Of a DNA stretch of 64,000 nucleotides, positions 11,704-23,302 are shown piece after piece. The DNA is from Chlorops oryzae (lineage: Eukaryota; Arthropoda; Insecta; Diptera; Chloropidae). Position numbers and translations under genes: made by a program. The notes below the pieces were generated by a model, which saw only the letters and a program-made list of their open reading frames with translations, was not told where the DNA came from and did no database searches. How positions within the stretch are numbered: the first letter of the stretch is position 1; the number at the start of each line of letters is the position of its first letter. The DNA lies in the NCBI GenBank assembly GCA_020466095.1, contig CM035808.1, positions 49,045,979 through 49,109,978 on the forward strand, written 5' to 3'.

Positions 11704-12451
11704 TAACTACACTCTTACTTCGCTACTTTTGCAACTTTCGATTCACGAAACAAAAGACACCCGTGGCCACGAGATAGAAATTTTAAATTTGGTCTTCGAG
11801 TATTTTGTGATTTTGGCGAACTTCATACATATAATTTGACTTTTCTGTTTTTCATCACAAATGGGATTGAGATAAAATGTAGAGGACTTGCACATACATT
11901 CACGTACAAGGTACAAGTATAAGCAAATGTCAAAATCAGGTGGTTCAAGCGTTTCATTTTCAACAAAAATTTTTCGCTATCTTACTAAATGCAACTCTGT
12001 GCAAAGAGCTTTTCCAAGCTTTTTTGTTCGTCAATGTATTTTTAAGTCCGTTCCCGTACTGCACGGAACTGCCAAATTTTACGCAAAACTGTTCTCGTAC
12101 TCAACAATTGTGTAAATGAGAGTAGAGATGTCAACGTGAGTAAATTTTCGTTCACGTCACTCACGATCACGATACAAAAAATTTCCTCACGATTACGCCG
12201 ATCCCGAAATATTTTAACCTTTCACGAAAATTCACGATCACGCACGCGTTCATGAAAAAATTCTCAAAATTAAATTTAGAATTTGTTTTATTAAACCAAA
12301 AAGCCCTAATTCGCTCCGTCTTAGAAGATTATTCGAGAATTTTCCTTTAAAAATTACGTTTAAAAATAATAGCCTTATTCATCGAAACATTTCAAATTGT
12401 CCATGAAAATTTTGAATTGTAATGAAAAAATTTTCTATGAATAAAGCTCAG
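11704..12451. promoter_or_regulatory. Upstream region of Naa30
   Basis: This should hold the Naa30 promoter and 5' UTR, since the ATG is at 11703 on the minus strand. I see no TATA box at a convincing place. From about 12122 the sequence becomes a repeat rich in CACGA/TCACG motifs, so the promoter probably lies within 11704-12120. Confidence 0.35.
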
Positions 12452-12459
12452 ATCCCACT

Positions 12460-13032
12460 CAGCGTTGCCATAAGTGAAGATTTATCTTCAAACCGAAGAT
12501 TTTTTTAATAGTTTTTTATTAAAAATCTTCAAAAGAAGATTTTTATTTTTGAAAAATATTGTAGCGCAAAAATCTTCAAAATGAAGATATTTAGTTTTTC
12601 AGTAAAATTTTATTAAATTAATTCATATCAGTTATTTTCTATTTTTTTTTCTAAGTGTAAATTTTTCAAAAATTCCGGAGATGAATTGGAATCTTAAAAA
12701 TGGCATTTTTTATATATATTTTTTTTGTTTGTTGAAAAAACTGTGTTCTTGTTATAAAAAAGTTGTTGTTTACGTCTTTGTTGTGATACCATGAAGGTTG
12801 TATTCATATTATTTTGTGATACTTATTTGTTAAGGCAATGAAGGTATATTTTTATTTTTGTCAATAAAATCAAGAAAAAAACACTTTTGCTTTTATTTTA
12901 TTTGAAATTTTAAGTGAAGATTTTTTTAGTTAGGTTTGAGGTCAAGAAGATTTTTCAAAGTCTTAAAACTTCATTTTGAAGATTTTTTGGAACACAATGA
13001 AGAATTTTTGGCCTCTTGTCATGGCAACACTG
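12460..13032. mobile_element. hAT non-autonomous element
   Basis: A 573-bp element with ends CAGCGTTGCCAT and ATGGCAACACTG and a perfect 8-bp duplication ATCCCACT (12452-12459 and 13033-13040). The interior is dense in GAAGATTTTT/AAATCTTC motifs facing both ways, plausible transposase sites. It has no coding capacity. Confidence 0.8.
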
Positions 13033-13294
13033 ATCCCACTATCTGCGCAATGCGCCGATTTTTGCCGAAATCAAAACGCCAAAGGTGTGAACGCAATTTT
13101 CGGACTCTGATGCTGACAAGTGTGATCTTCTTGAACGATTTTTGTCCCAATTTTATTGTTCCCCGATATATTTTTGACAATATGCGACGATAATGTGAGC
13201 CCAAACAATGATTGTGGAAATTGTTGAAACTTGTGCCGATCTGGCCCGATAAAAATCGTCGCAGATTGTGCTATTTGCGCAGATAGTGGCATCC
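13033..13294. repeat. Inverted-repeat element, host of the hAT insertion
   Basis: CCACTATCTGCGCAA at the left is matched by TTGCGCAGATAGTGG at the right. The hAT element at 12460-13032 inserted into the left end (ATCCCACT), so this is the older element. The interior holds CGATTTTTGCCG and CCCGATAAAAATCG motifs. The class is unknown. Confidence 0.5.
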
Positions 13295-13305
13295 CACCTT
13301 AAAGA

Positions 13306-13559
13306 GCCCTACGCAGATACACAAGAAGTAAATTTCCTATACTAAAAACATTCGTTCTTGTGAAGGAAATCAGAGTTGAAATTGGGATGAAAGGTCGAAA
13401 GAAATATAGAATATGTATGATTTAAATGCAACCCTTCATGTTCGATTGCTTTTAATCTGCGTATTCGTTGCAGTATCAGAAGTAACTCAAAGTACTTGTT
13501 CGTTTTTTTTGCATGTGTTTAGTGTAGGAAATTTACTTCCTGCATATCTGCGTAGAGCC
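13306..13559. repeat. Inverted-repeat element
   Basis: The left arm contains CCTACGCAGATA then GAAGTAAATTTCCTA. The right arm contains TAGGAAATTTACTTC then TATCTGCGTAG. Arms are about 37 nt around a 180-nt interior. It is a probable MITE; no duplication was read. Confidence 0.5.
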
Positions 13560-13715
13560 CATGACAACGAGCACGTTCATTCTTTGATGGAGGTAAGTGA
13601 AAAACAGCTGCGCAATGTCAACAATGTGAAGTATAACAAGCGGGAAGCTCGCTCGATTTATTTGAAATTTTGTCTGATATGGGAAGCTCGCTTCAAACTT
13701 ACTTACTTCACAGTA

Positions 13716-14623
13716 AAAGCTAGTACACAAAGGCAGCGGAATTCATTGGCGGAATTGAGGCTGAATAAATTTTATTTCCGCGAAGGAATGTCAGATTGAC
13801 AGATACCATAGGGCGGTAAATTTGAATACAAATACATGAGCTGTTTGAAGCGTAATAATTTTAATATTCGAACTCAGTATAACCGTTCACCATAATTTTC
13901 CGATGGATTCAGCTGCTAATGTCAAAATTCCTTCGCAATTAATTCAACTCGGCCAATAAATGGCGAAGAAATTCGCTTCAGCGCCATCTGTTGACAATTA
14001 AAACAAAAAAAACGCTATGTCAAATTCCTCCGCTCTTTTTTCACTCTTGTGTACTAGCCGAAGGAATTAATTGGAGTTTCAATTTCTTTGCATTCCGCGA
14101 CGGAATTGTCCCATACATTTTTATATGGAATGTCAAATTCCGCTGCCTTTGTGTACTAGCTTTTAAAGCTTTTAAAGCTAGTACACAAAGGCAGCGGAAT
14201 TTGACATTCCATATAAAAATGTATGGGACAATTCCGTCGCGGAATGCAAAAAAAATTGAAACTCCAATTAATTCCTTCGGCTAGTACACAAGAGTGAAAA
14301 AAGAGCGGAGGAATTTGACATAGCGTTTTTTTTTGTTTTAATTGTCAACAGATGGCGCTGAAGCGAATTTCTTCGCCATTTATTGGCCGAGTTGAATTAA
14401 TTGCGAAGGAATTTTGACATTAGCAGCTGAATCCATCGGAAAATTATGGTGAACGGTTATACTGAGTTCGAATATTAAAATTATTACGCTTCAAACAGCT
14501 CATGTATTTGTATTCAAATTTACCGCCCTATGGTATCTGTCAATCTGACATTCCTTCGCGGAAATAAAATTTATTCAGCCTCAATTCCGCCAATGAATTC
14601 CGCTGCCTTTGTGTACTAGCTTT
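13716..14623. repeat. 0.9-kb palindrome: two head-to-head MITE copies
   Basis: Two copies of one element lie in opposite orientation about 12 bp apart (about 13719-14162 and 14174-14622). Each copy has its own inverted ends, GCTAGTACACAAAGGCAGCG. By eye the arms match almost base for base over about 445 nt, with the only differences in A/T runs. Each arm also carries an internal CTAGTACACAAGAGTG block. Transcripts would fold into a long hairpin. Flanking TAA on the left and right is compatible with a PIF/Harbinger target. Confidence 0.8.
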
Positions 14624-14782
14624 AATGATTGAAATAAACGGCACTGCCGGATCATCAAAAACAGTAAAATCTGTGAAAAAAGTGGCATAATCTGGCATTT
14701 TTATTGCAAAAAGTCACACTACTCACGATTTATTTTTTGTTCTCATTGTTTATACGGTATAATTCGCTACTATTGATATTGT

Positions 14783-15277
14783 TAAGGCTCAGATCCACAG
14801 ATTATTATCTTAAGTCAAATTAAATTTTCAGTGACTGATCCCATATAAAATGAACTAAACATATCAACTCAGCTGATTAAATAAGTAAAGTTAAGTTACG
14901 TTCAATCAAGAGTAAAGGGCAAAATAAACGACACAGACCCGCTGCGCAGCGAGTGCGCTGCACAGACCGATGTGTCGTGTATGATGCTGTTTGAGCTGTT
15001 TGTGCAGATGTCTGTGCAAATATGAAATCGTTTTGATTTTTGGCCGCGCTGCACAAACAAGTCTGATCGTCTATGGCGATTTTTATTCAGTCTTGAGAGA
15101 TTTTGCAGCGCAAGCGCATCTGTACGGAAAATATGACACAGGACAAAAGTTTTTGGGAAGAATTTATTGAACAATGTAAAAGTCTGAGCAGTGTATGGCG
15201 TACGAAACTGTTTGTGCAGCGCACTCGCTGCGCAGCGGGTCTGTGTCGTTTATTTTGCCCTTAACTGAGCCTTTAAT
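14783..15277. repeat. Outer inverted-repeat element with nested PIF MITE
   Basis: The ends AAGGCTCAGATC (left) and ACTGAGCCTT (right) are roughly inverted and bracket the TAA-flanked element at 14916-15261. The similar GCTCAGATCCCACT at 12445-12459 suggests a family. The outer boundaries are tentative. Confidence 0.4.
14916..15261. mobile_element. PIF/Harbinger-type MITE
   Basis: A 346-bp element with long inverted arms. Ends read AGGGCAAAATAAACGACAC, then GACCCGCTGCGCAGCGAGTG. TAA duplications lie at 14913-14915 and 15262-15264. The GC-rich palindromic CTGCGCAGC stands out from the AT-rich surroundings. Confidence 0.7.
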
Positions 15278-15358
15278 CGCGAGTAAGGCTAGGGTGGCCA
15301 AACGTCCTTTTTGAAAAGGCATTGTCCTTTGTTGTGGCAATTTGTGGAAAGTAATTAA

Positions 15359-16104
15359 TGCTATGTTCTCACTAGGCCGGGTTAGGGTTATCGGCGAAAC
15401 CCAGGGTTTTAAATGTCAAAACGCACATAAAAAAAATCATCTAACCCGAAAATAAACCCTGGGTTAACATTTAACTCTGAGGTTAGTGCAGAGTTGCATT
15501 TGAAATTTTCAGTTACATTTGCTAACACCGGGTAAAAAAACCGGGTAAAAATTTAATACGACACTGGCAGGAAGCTTTCCCGTGCAGAAAATGAGTGGGG
15601 AAGGATGAACGTATTTGGATATGTAAATTTTAATCACAGGTCGTAGAACGTTTTGTGATGCCGCTTTCACTATTAGCTTAATTAATCTTTTTTTTGTTCC
15701 TGCGGATATTGCAATGGTCTTCTAATATTATTGCTTCTAATATTCCTTTGGCTTTTTCAGCTTCTTTAAACATTTGTAATAAAGCAAATTCAATTTTTAT
15801 TTGCAAATTCTCGATGATATAGTATATCAGATATACCTTGCGCGTTTTTTATATTTCAAACTCCCAAGCCGGACATTATCGCACGCATGTAATGAAAACA
15901 GCGGCCATCTCCCAAAAAACTTCATTAACAGTAAGGGTTAATAATGCGAGTAGTCGCAGTATGAATTTTCACCACTTCAGAAGTAGTGAAATTTCCGGCT
16001 GGGTCATACGATGTTTGTAAACCTTAACTCACTCTAACCTGATATGAACGCTTTGAGTTAAAGAATCGGGTTAAGTACTTAACCCCTATAGTGAGAACAT
16101 AGCA
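15359..16104. mobile_element. PIF/Harbinger-type element, copy X
   Basis: A 746-bp element with ends TGCTATGTTCTCACTA and TAGTGAGAACATAGCA. TAA duplications lie at 15356-15358 and 16105-16107. Subterminal GGGTTAGGGTTA-type motifs are frequent. A second copy (Y, 17920-18711) lies in the opposite orientation 1.8 kb away and shares long blocks. It has no intact transposase. Confidence 0.7.
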
Positions 16105-16242
16105 TAATTGGGCTTTGATTGTCCCTTATTGTAGTCATTTTGCTTGTGAAATTAAAGAAGCCTGTTTCAGTGTACTGGAAATTGTGTAGAGGATGCTGTA
16201 AAGCAAAAAATACATATTCATAATGTAGTGAACTGTATATAG

Positions 16243-16498
16243 ATATCGCACATGTACACCAAGAGTGTCAAAACTCAAAATCTGTCAAATTGGGGTTAAT
16301 GAAAGTAATGTGTTCACAGGTCACCTGTTTACGTAATCGCACACTCATAGTTGCGTTTTTGTTGTGCAAATCAGCGCAAAAAACAGTAATGTCAGAATCT
16401 TCGTCATACAAATGTACCTAGACTGCATCGGTTAAACTGCGAATTCTGAAAAATTGCAAATTTTGAGTTGTGACACTCTTGTTGTACATGTGCGATAT
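16243..16498. repeat. Inverted-repeat element
   Basis: ATATCGCACATGTACA near the left end is matched by TGTACATGTGCGATAT at the right, followed inward by AAGAGTGTCA and TGACACTCTT. The whole is about 256 bp and is a probable MITE. Confidence 0.55.
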
Positions 16499-16712
16499 AT
16501 AAGTAATAACATATTACTAATATGTATATGTGGAACGGTGTTTTCATTGAGTATGGGAAACGTTTGCCGAAGGGGGAGGAGGGAGTGTTGGTTTCAGACT
16601 TCAGGTGTCCTTTATTTTTCCGAAGGCAATTTGGTCACCACAGTAAAGCGTACGTATAAACGTAGTAATAGAACGTGATCGTCAAACGAAATCGGAATGT
16701 CAAATCAACTTA

Positions 16713-17234
16713 TAGCTTGTTCTCACGGCGTTGTGAAGCAAGTGCTTCGGCTTTCATTCTCGCTTCGCAGGCGAAGCAAGCTGCGAAGCAAGCGCTTCGC
16801 CATACAAATTTTTGACAACCCGAAGCACTATCTCTACTTGCTTCAGTTCGAAGCAAGTAGCGAAGCAAGTTAAATTTGATATCAACCCTGCTTGTTATCG
16901 AAAATAATCGGAAATAGTGGGAAATAAATGACAGCAGAGAAAGAAAAATAAAGAAACCCGGGTAAAAAGATGCATTCTTTAAAAATATATTATGCATAAC
17001 AATTAACTTACAATTTATCTCCATTCCGCAACAACCAAAGCTTTTGCTCACGATAATAAATAAAAACCAACAGTCAAAACAAAGCAGTGCTGCCAACTGT
17101 TAGCAATAGAAAGTGCAAAATATCTATGTTGGCATAACTGGAACGAAGCAAGATTGCACCATGAGAACGGGTAAATCTGAATCTCGCTTCAGATAACCGA
17201 AACACTTGCTTCACAACGCCGTGAGAACAAGCTA
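16713..17234. mobile_element. PIF/Harbinger-type MITE
   Basis: A 522-bp element with ends TAGCTTGTTCTCACGGCGTT and its complement. TTA duplications lie at 16710-16712 and 17235-17237. The subterminal regions repeat GAAGCAAG/CTTGCTTC at least eight times, likely transposase sites. The 128-codon minus frame inside is not a recognisable protein. Confidence 0.7.
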
Positions 17235-17252
17235 TTAGTTATAATGCCGTAA

Positions 17253-17851
17253 CCCGGCATCTCGACACGCAATTTTTCATGGCCTGCCATCTGGCAAAGT
17301 GTAGATATTGCCAATGGAGACCGCAAGATGGCAATTTATGTCTTGCAATATTGCTTGCCATAAATTGCTTAACATGTAGTTGGCAATGAGCGCCATTTTT
17401 GTTGTTTCACAGCCGAAATTGATTTTTCAGAAGAATTCGATGTGTTCATATCGCAGTGAGGAATTGTTCATTTCGGATACATATTTTTATATTAATATAA
17501 ATTTTAACCTTTTGAATATTAGTTTTAAATGAATGTCATTATAACACTTTGATTTAAAGCGTATTTAACTAATAGGAATGAAATATTGAAACCAATAAAA
17601 GAATGAAATTAAAAATTATAAGTAATTAAAAGTAATAATCATATATTCATGACCCGAAAGCAAGATGAACTCAATAGTATTAGCTTTTCAATGACAACCA
17701 AGCCGCGTGCGGAACGTATTAACTTCTTGGTGGTCATTTCATAAATGCCGATGGCATAACATATACATACCCACCCTGGCAATATTGCTAATGGCAAGAC
17801 ATGAATTTGACAGATGGCATGCCATGAAAAATTGCGTGTCGAGTTGCCGGG
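17253..17851. mobile_element. PIF/Harbinger-type MITE
   Basis: A 599-bp element with ends CCCGGCATCTCGACACGC and GCGTGTCGAGTTGCCGGG. TAA flanks lie at 17250-17252 and 17852-17854. TTGCCAT/ATGGCAA motifs recur through both halves. Confidence 0.65.
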
Positions 17852-17865
17852 TAAGAGGTATTCAA

Positions 17866-19298
17866 AATCGGCTTAGTTATAATCGATGTCTTCGAAGACT
17901 TCACATAGCATCTCCATTATCGCTTATGTTCTGCACTATAGGGGTTAAACTAAATACTTAACCACGATATGTTACACTCATATGTCGTGTCATATCAGCT
18001 TTGAGCGAGTTAGGGTTTACATGAAAGTCATATGACCCAGCCTGGAAAGTGGACTACTTCTGCACTACCTTCCGAAGTGGTGAAAAGTTCTATAGTGTCG
18101 GCTACTCTGCATTATATCCTAACTGTAATGAATGTTTGTACAGAAGATGGTTTTTTCTTTCGCTGTTTTCCATTACATTGCATGCGATCAATTTGTCAGG
18201 CTTGGGATGTTTGAAATATAACGAACGCGCAAGGTTATATCCGATTATACTGATATCATCGAGAAATTGCAAATAAAAATGGAATTTGCTTGATTAGAAA
18301 TGTTTAAAGAAGCTGAAAAAGCCAAAGGAATATTGGAAGCAATAATATCAGAAGACCATTGCAATAACCGCAGGAACCAAAATAAATTAATGGAGCTAAT
18401 GATGAAAGCGGCATCACAAAATGTTCCAGGACCTGTGATCAAAATTAACATATCCAAACACATCCTTCACCTCTCATTTGCTGCACGGGAAAGCTTCCCC
18501 GTCAGTGCCGTATTAAATATAAACCCAGTTTTTGTATTCGGTGTTAGCAAATGTAACTGAAATTTTCAAATGCAACTCTGCGCTAACCTCAGAGTTAAAT
18601 GTTAACCCGGGGTTTATTTTCGGGTTAGATGATTTTTTTTATATGCGTTTTGAGATTTAAAAACCCTGGGTTTTGCCGATAACCCTAACCCGGCCTAGTG
18701 GGAACATAGCATTAGACATCGTTCATGTCTTGGCATTTATGTTACAACATAAATGACTAGTGGAGACCACTCATGTTACATGTTAAAGCATTTATGTCTT
18801 GTCATATCACTTGCCATTTTTGTCCGGACATGAAACGTCATTTCGATCATTTGACAGCTGTATTTTCCTTCAATAAATAGGCTTCTAAGGTGTGTTGTTC
18901 TCTTTTTTTGTAAGAATGTATTTACCTAAAATTTTGGTTTTTTCTTTTTTGCTCTTTTCCAATAACATTTGAAATTTTTTCAATTTTTCAAGCGCTTTAT
19001 GTTAATACAGCGAACCTTCTTGTTAATCGCTATTTTACAAATGCATATGCCATACCATCAAATGCCCACAAACAAAAATGTCTCTATCTGTATTCATGGC
19101 GGGGCATCAAAATTGACAGATGGGAAGACATCAACGATGTCTAATGGAGATGCCATGTAATGGACGAATTTGTCTTGCACGACTGATATCCAGCAGTTAT
19201 GTTACACAGTTTGAAAATAACCCTGTCGGAAATCGGTCGTTCAAGACAAAATCGTGCATGAAGTCTTCGAAGACATCGTTATTATAACTAAGCCGATT
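17866..19298. mobile_element. Inverted-repeat element Z, split by copy Y
   Basis: The ends read AATCGGCTTAGTTATAAT and its complement, followed inward by CGATGTCTTCGAAGACTTCA on both sides. Further in, CATCTCCATTAGACATCG (rebuilt across the Y insertion) is matched by CGATGTCTAATGGAGATG near 19133-19150. Element Y sits inside it at a TTA site, so Z is older. It has no coding capacity. Confidence 0.55.
17920..18711. mobile_element. PIF/Harbinger-type element, copy Y
   Basis: About 792 bp, inverted relative to copy X (15359-16104). The right end reads GGGAACATAGCA. The left end is diverged (TTATGTTCTGCACTATAGG). TTA lies on both sides (17917-17919 and 18712-18714). It is inserted in element Z. 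Confidence 0.6.
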
Positions 19299-19511
19299 AT
19301 GAATTACCCAGCAAGAATCTGCTACCGAAACTCACTAACCCATATGAGCAAATGTTGCAGTTACTAACACCAATACATGTTCTGTAAACATATTTTTTCT
19401 AGTGTTGAATTTTTGCGATAAGTAACCAGTAAATTGTTTCCAGTCTCCTTAATTGGGATAAGCCAAAGTGTTGCTCATGAATAAAAGCATACTTAAAATA
19501 ATATGTAGTAA

Positions 19512-19771
19512 CATGGGCGTATTTACTGTAGGGCAGGGAGGGGCAGCTGCCCCCCTCTAAATATTTTTGGCTCAGTATATACCGCAAAAGAGTTTTCAAG
19601 GTGTATCAAGAAATGGGACAAGGCCGGCAAGATAATTTTTCATAAGATAAAAGGAAACCTATGCTTACATGTGACAACACCTATTAACAGACGCCAAAGT
19701 GCTAACATAGGCATATAGAACAAACTATTTGTATTTACCCCTCCCTGACTGAGATTCTGGATACGCCTATG
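19512..19771. mobile_element. hAT-type MITE
   Basis: A 260-bp element with ends CATGGGCGTAT and ATACGCCTATG and a perfect 8-bp duplication TGTAGTAA (19504-19511 and 19772-19779). A C/G-rich GGGCAGGGAGGGGCAGCTG block lies near the left end. Confidence 0.75.
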
Positions 19772-20056
19772 TGTAGTAAGGGAATAAATCGCAGAAGTAC
19801 TTCAAAGTACTACTTTGAAGCAAGTATTTAATGATGTACCCATTGATTTAATCATTCCTGCATGTCTCCGATGTTTATACATCAATAAGAGATGTCGCCA
19901 TTTAATTATTTCGAAAGTTGCAAGCGTCGGAGTCACATTCTAAGTATTGAAGAAATATTATGAAACTAATATGCTTTAAAAATCTTTAAGTACTTATGTA
20001 TTCATATAAAAAATAATATTTGGAGATAACTTCTTTTTTCATTTCAAATAATCAAT

Positions 20057-20283
20057 CACAAAGCCGCATACATCAGCCGTCTCTTTTACGCGTACGTAAT
20101 TTAACAAAGGTCCCTGCAAGACATGCCTACCCGAAACACTAATACAGTTGAAAAAAATTTTATAAACACTAATACAAATAAAATAAAAAGTTTAGGGTAT
20201 GATATGAGTGAGAGCGAGTATGATAAAAGCCTTTGTTAAATTACGTATGCGTAAAAGAGACGGCTAATGTAAGCGGCTTTGTG
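20057..20283. repeat. Inverted-repeat element
   Basis: Arms of about 53 nt. CACAAAGCCGC and AGCCGTCTCTTTTACGC at the left are matched by GCGTAAAAGAGACGGCT and GCGGCTTTGTG at the right. The total is about 227 bp. No duplication was read. Confidence 0.6.
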
Positions 20284-20814
20284 CTATGCGAGAGTAAAGT
20301 TTTTCATGCTATAATACCGACTACTTGTTAAGAATTTTTTTTGGACTAGATGAAGCATCACTATCATATATAACTATATGTGTCACTCAGGAGCCGTATC
20401 TATTTTGGCTCTTCTCAACACGGTCTTGGGTACCCACCACGGTCTTGGGTACCCACCAAAATGAGCATTTTTCACTTAGGTACTCACCAAAAGTATTTCT
20501 CCCTCGCTCTTTTTTTGACTGGCGAGTAACATCTCTTTCTAACTGGCGCGAAATGTCCCGCCCAAAATCTATGAGAGTGACATATATAAGTAAATTCGTA
20601 TAATGAACGAAACAATGTTTTTGGACTTGCAGCTCTTTACAGAATTTTATCTTTTTTCACAGCATTACTTAATTTTGACGCTAGCCCTAAATTATTCTAC
20701 CGTTAGGTAGACTTGCCAGAAAGTGATACCTCTTTTCAAAGGAATGCCTAAGGCATTTCCGTGAGGCTTTCCATACTCCTACCTAAAATGCTGCCTGATA
20801 ATACTACTGATATA

Positions 20815-21926
20815 CAGGGTGTCCCGTCAGGTAGTACATTCCTTTACAGGGGTGGTAGGGGAGTCCAAGATGAACAAAAAATCGTATGTGAGGTGGGGGT
20901 CCCAAATGCACCCCTGAGGAGTTATAGGGCCTTAAAGTTTTCTGGCACTAAGTCCAGAAAAACAATTCTCCCACGCTAGTGGCTTAGTGTAGAAAAAAAA
21001 TTGTAATGCGGTTTGAAAGCCAATTGTACAGGCTTTTGGGCAAAATTGAATTGATGGTCAAAACTGCAGTTATTGTGTGAAAAATAAACGCTCAAAGTCA
21101 AAAATTCTGAAAAAATTTTCAATTATTTTACTTTGGGAGCCATTTTGGTATGGAAAAGGTCCAATTAAGACATGCTTTTTTAATTTTTTTTTAAATCTTC
21201 GATCAATTTACTTCAAATCTGTGGTACATTTGTTATACCTTATATGCGGTTTAACCATCGAAAAAATGGGATTTAAAAACGAACTTCAACTTTTTTTTAT
21301 GTGATGAAATTCTTAAAAGAGCAATCTTTGGCTTACAATGGCCAGCCAGCAATTTCTTATTTAAGACAAATTTTGGTTTAAAATTATACGTACTTTTATT
21401 GGAAAAATTGGTAATTTTTTGCTGAGATTATTTAAATTGATTTTAAAAAAAGTTCAAGTTCGTTTTTAAAGTCTATTTTTCCTGAGGTTAAACCGCTAAT
21501 AAGGTGTAAGAAATGTACCACAGATTTGAAGTAAATTGATCGAAGATTTAAAAAAAAATTAAAAAGGCATGTCTTAATTGGACCTTTTCCATACCAAAAT
21601 GGCTCCCAAAGTAAAATAATTGAAAATTTTTTCAGAATTTTTGACTTTGAGCGTTTATTTTTCACACAATAACTGCAGTTTTGACCATCAATTCAATTTT
21701 GCCCAAAAGCCTGTACAATTGGCTTTCAAACCGCATTACAATTTTTTTCTACAGTAAGCCACTAGCGTGGAAGAATTGTTTTTCTGGACTTAGTGCCAGA
21801 AAACTTTAAGGCCCTATAACTCCTCAGGGGTGCATTTGGGACCCCCACCTCACATACGATTTTTTGTTCATCTTGGACTCCCCTACCACCCCTGTAAAGG
21901 AATGTACTACCTGACGGGACACCCTG
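20815..21926. mobile_element. 1.1-kb foldback transposon
   Basis: The ends CAGGGTGTCCCGTCAGGTAG and its complement continue as near-perfect arms of about 475 nt around a loop of about 160 nt. The flanks read TATA on both sides (20811-20814 and 21927-21930), compatible with a TA or TATA target. The two arms give mirror-image short frames, which are artefacts of the symmetry. It has no transposase. Confidence 0.75.
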
Positions 21927-22403
21927 TATACGTGATGTCTAACGAATTTTGTTGTTAATAGTATTGGGTATTTCACTCGTGAAACAGTCAGTATGCCTAC
22001 CATTAAAAAGCAAGACAACTGTATGTCAAAACATATGCGAGTGTTAATATGAAAGAAAAGGATAAATTCTTACACGTACATTTGTTTCAGGTAGTTTTTT
22101 CACACTGCCCTTAAGGACCCAGCCGGACATTATCGAATGCATGAAAACATCATTTATGCAGAAGAAGTGAAGCAATCATTTTTAAAGAGGCCAATTGGTG
22201 CTTTTTCGAATGATCTTCTAGTAAAAATATCATAGAAGCAAGAGCTCGTTGCAACAGACCCTTCTTCAAATGAAATTTTCATTTGAAAGAGGGTTTTATA
22301 CTCCCATTTTGAGTGAAGATTCTATGAATTTGTCATAACAAGATATTTTTCAATCAGTGTGCTACAATTCTCAAAAGTTTTATAATTTTGTTGTACTTAA
22401 GAT

Positions 22404-22800
22404 TAGTGTCCGACCGAAGGTTCGGCCTCGGCTTCGGTAATCGGCATAATCGGCCAATTCTTAATCTTCGGCTTCGGCTGGAAAAAGCCGAATATTTTAG
22501 CCGAATATTTTTGCATTTTAATGGAAGTAAAAAAGTCACGATAGGTTTTCAATTGCTTTGTTGAGACCTTTTACACTAGTGAATTATTGCCGTAAATTCG
22601 CACTTTGTGGGCGACTAAAGCGAAAGAATTTAGAGAAAACTTTAGCGGTTTTTTTTGTGCTTGTCAAATTAATAAAGACTGATTTTGTTTCCTTACTGTA
22701 AAATGGTTTGCATTCGGCTTCGGACTTCGGCCGAAGTCTTCAACTCTGCCGAATGTTCGGCTTCGGCTTCGGCTAAAAATCCACCTTCGGTCGGACACTA
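22404..22800. mobile_element. hAT-type element rich in TTCGGC repeats
   Basis: A 397-bp element with ends TAGTGTCCGACCGAAGG and CCTTCGGTCGGACACTA and a perfect 8-bp duplication CTTAAGAT (22396-22403 and 22801-22808). Both halves carry many CTTCGGC/GCCGAA motifs facing inwards and outwards, plausible transposase binding sites. Confidence 0.8.
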
Positions 22801-22819
22801 CTTAAGATGTTTTAAGAAT

Positions 22820-22919
22820 NNNNNNNNNNNNNNNNNNNNNNNNNNNNNNNNNNNNNNNNNNNNNNNNNNNNNNNNNNNNNNNNNNNNNNNNNNNNNNNNN
22901 NNNNNNNNNNNNNNNNNNN
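22820..22919. other. Assembly gap (100 N)
   Basis: A run of exactly 100 N, the usual placeholder for a gap of unknown size. It begins 12 bp after the hAT duplication at 22801-22808. Frames read across it are meaningless. Confidence 0.98.
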
Positions 22920-23302
22920 GAGTGCGACTGAAAACGACTGATAGCTGTGGGGAGTTGAAATTTGTTCTTGACTGTGTGTTATTGACAGTGGCATTGTACG
23001 TACACGCGTTTTGGTGAAAGTCCAAACATTTTTGCGGCTGTATTGCTCTTGTTGAATGTCCAATTTGTGTGGTGAAAGTCCATGTTCCATACAATTTTTT
23101 CCCTCCATAGCCAAGTGTCACTTGTAGTATTGTATGGTTTGGCATGAATGCTTCTGAAGGTAGGACCCATGTAGGACTGTAGCAGTGTTGCCGTTTTGTG
23201 TACTTTAGTACGCATTGCGTACTTTTTCAATCACCTGAGTACTTTTTATGTACCAAATTATTTTTGGTCGATTTGCGTACTATTTCGATCAGCTCCGCAT
23301 TA

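Noticed and set aside
20407..20458. Tandem copy of ACGGTCTTGGGTACCCACC
   Set aside because: Only two units; a small local duplication without further context.
21077..21665. Two nearly identical short proteins on opposite strands
   Set aside because: They are the same arm of a foldback transposon read from each side, not two genes.
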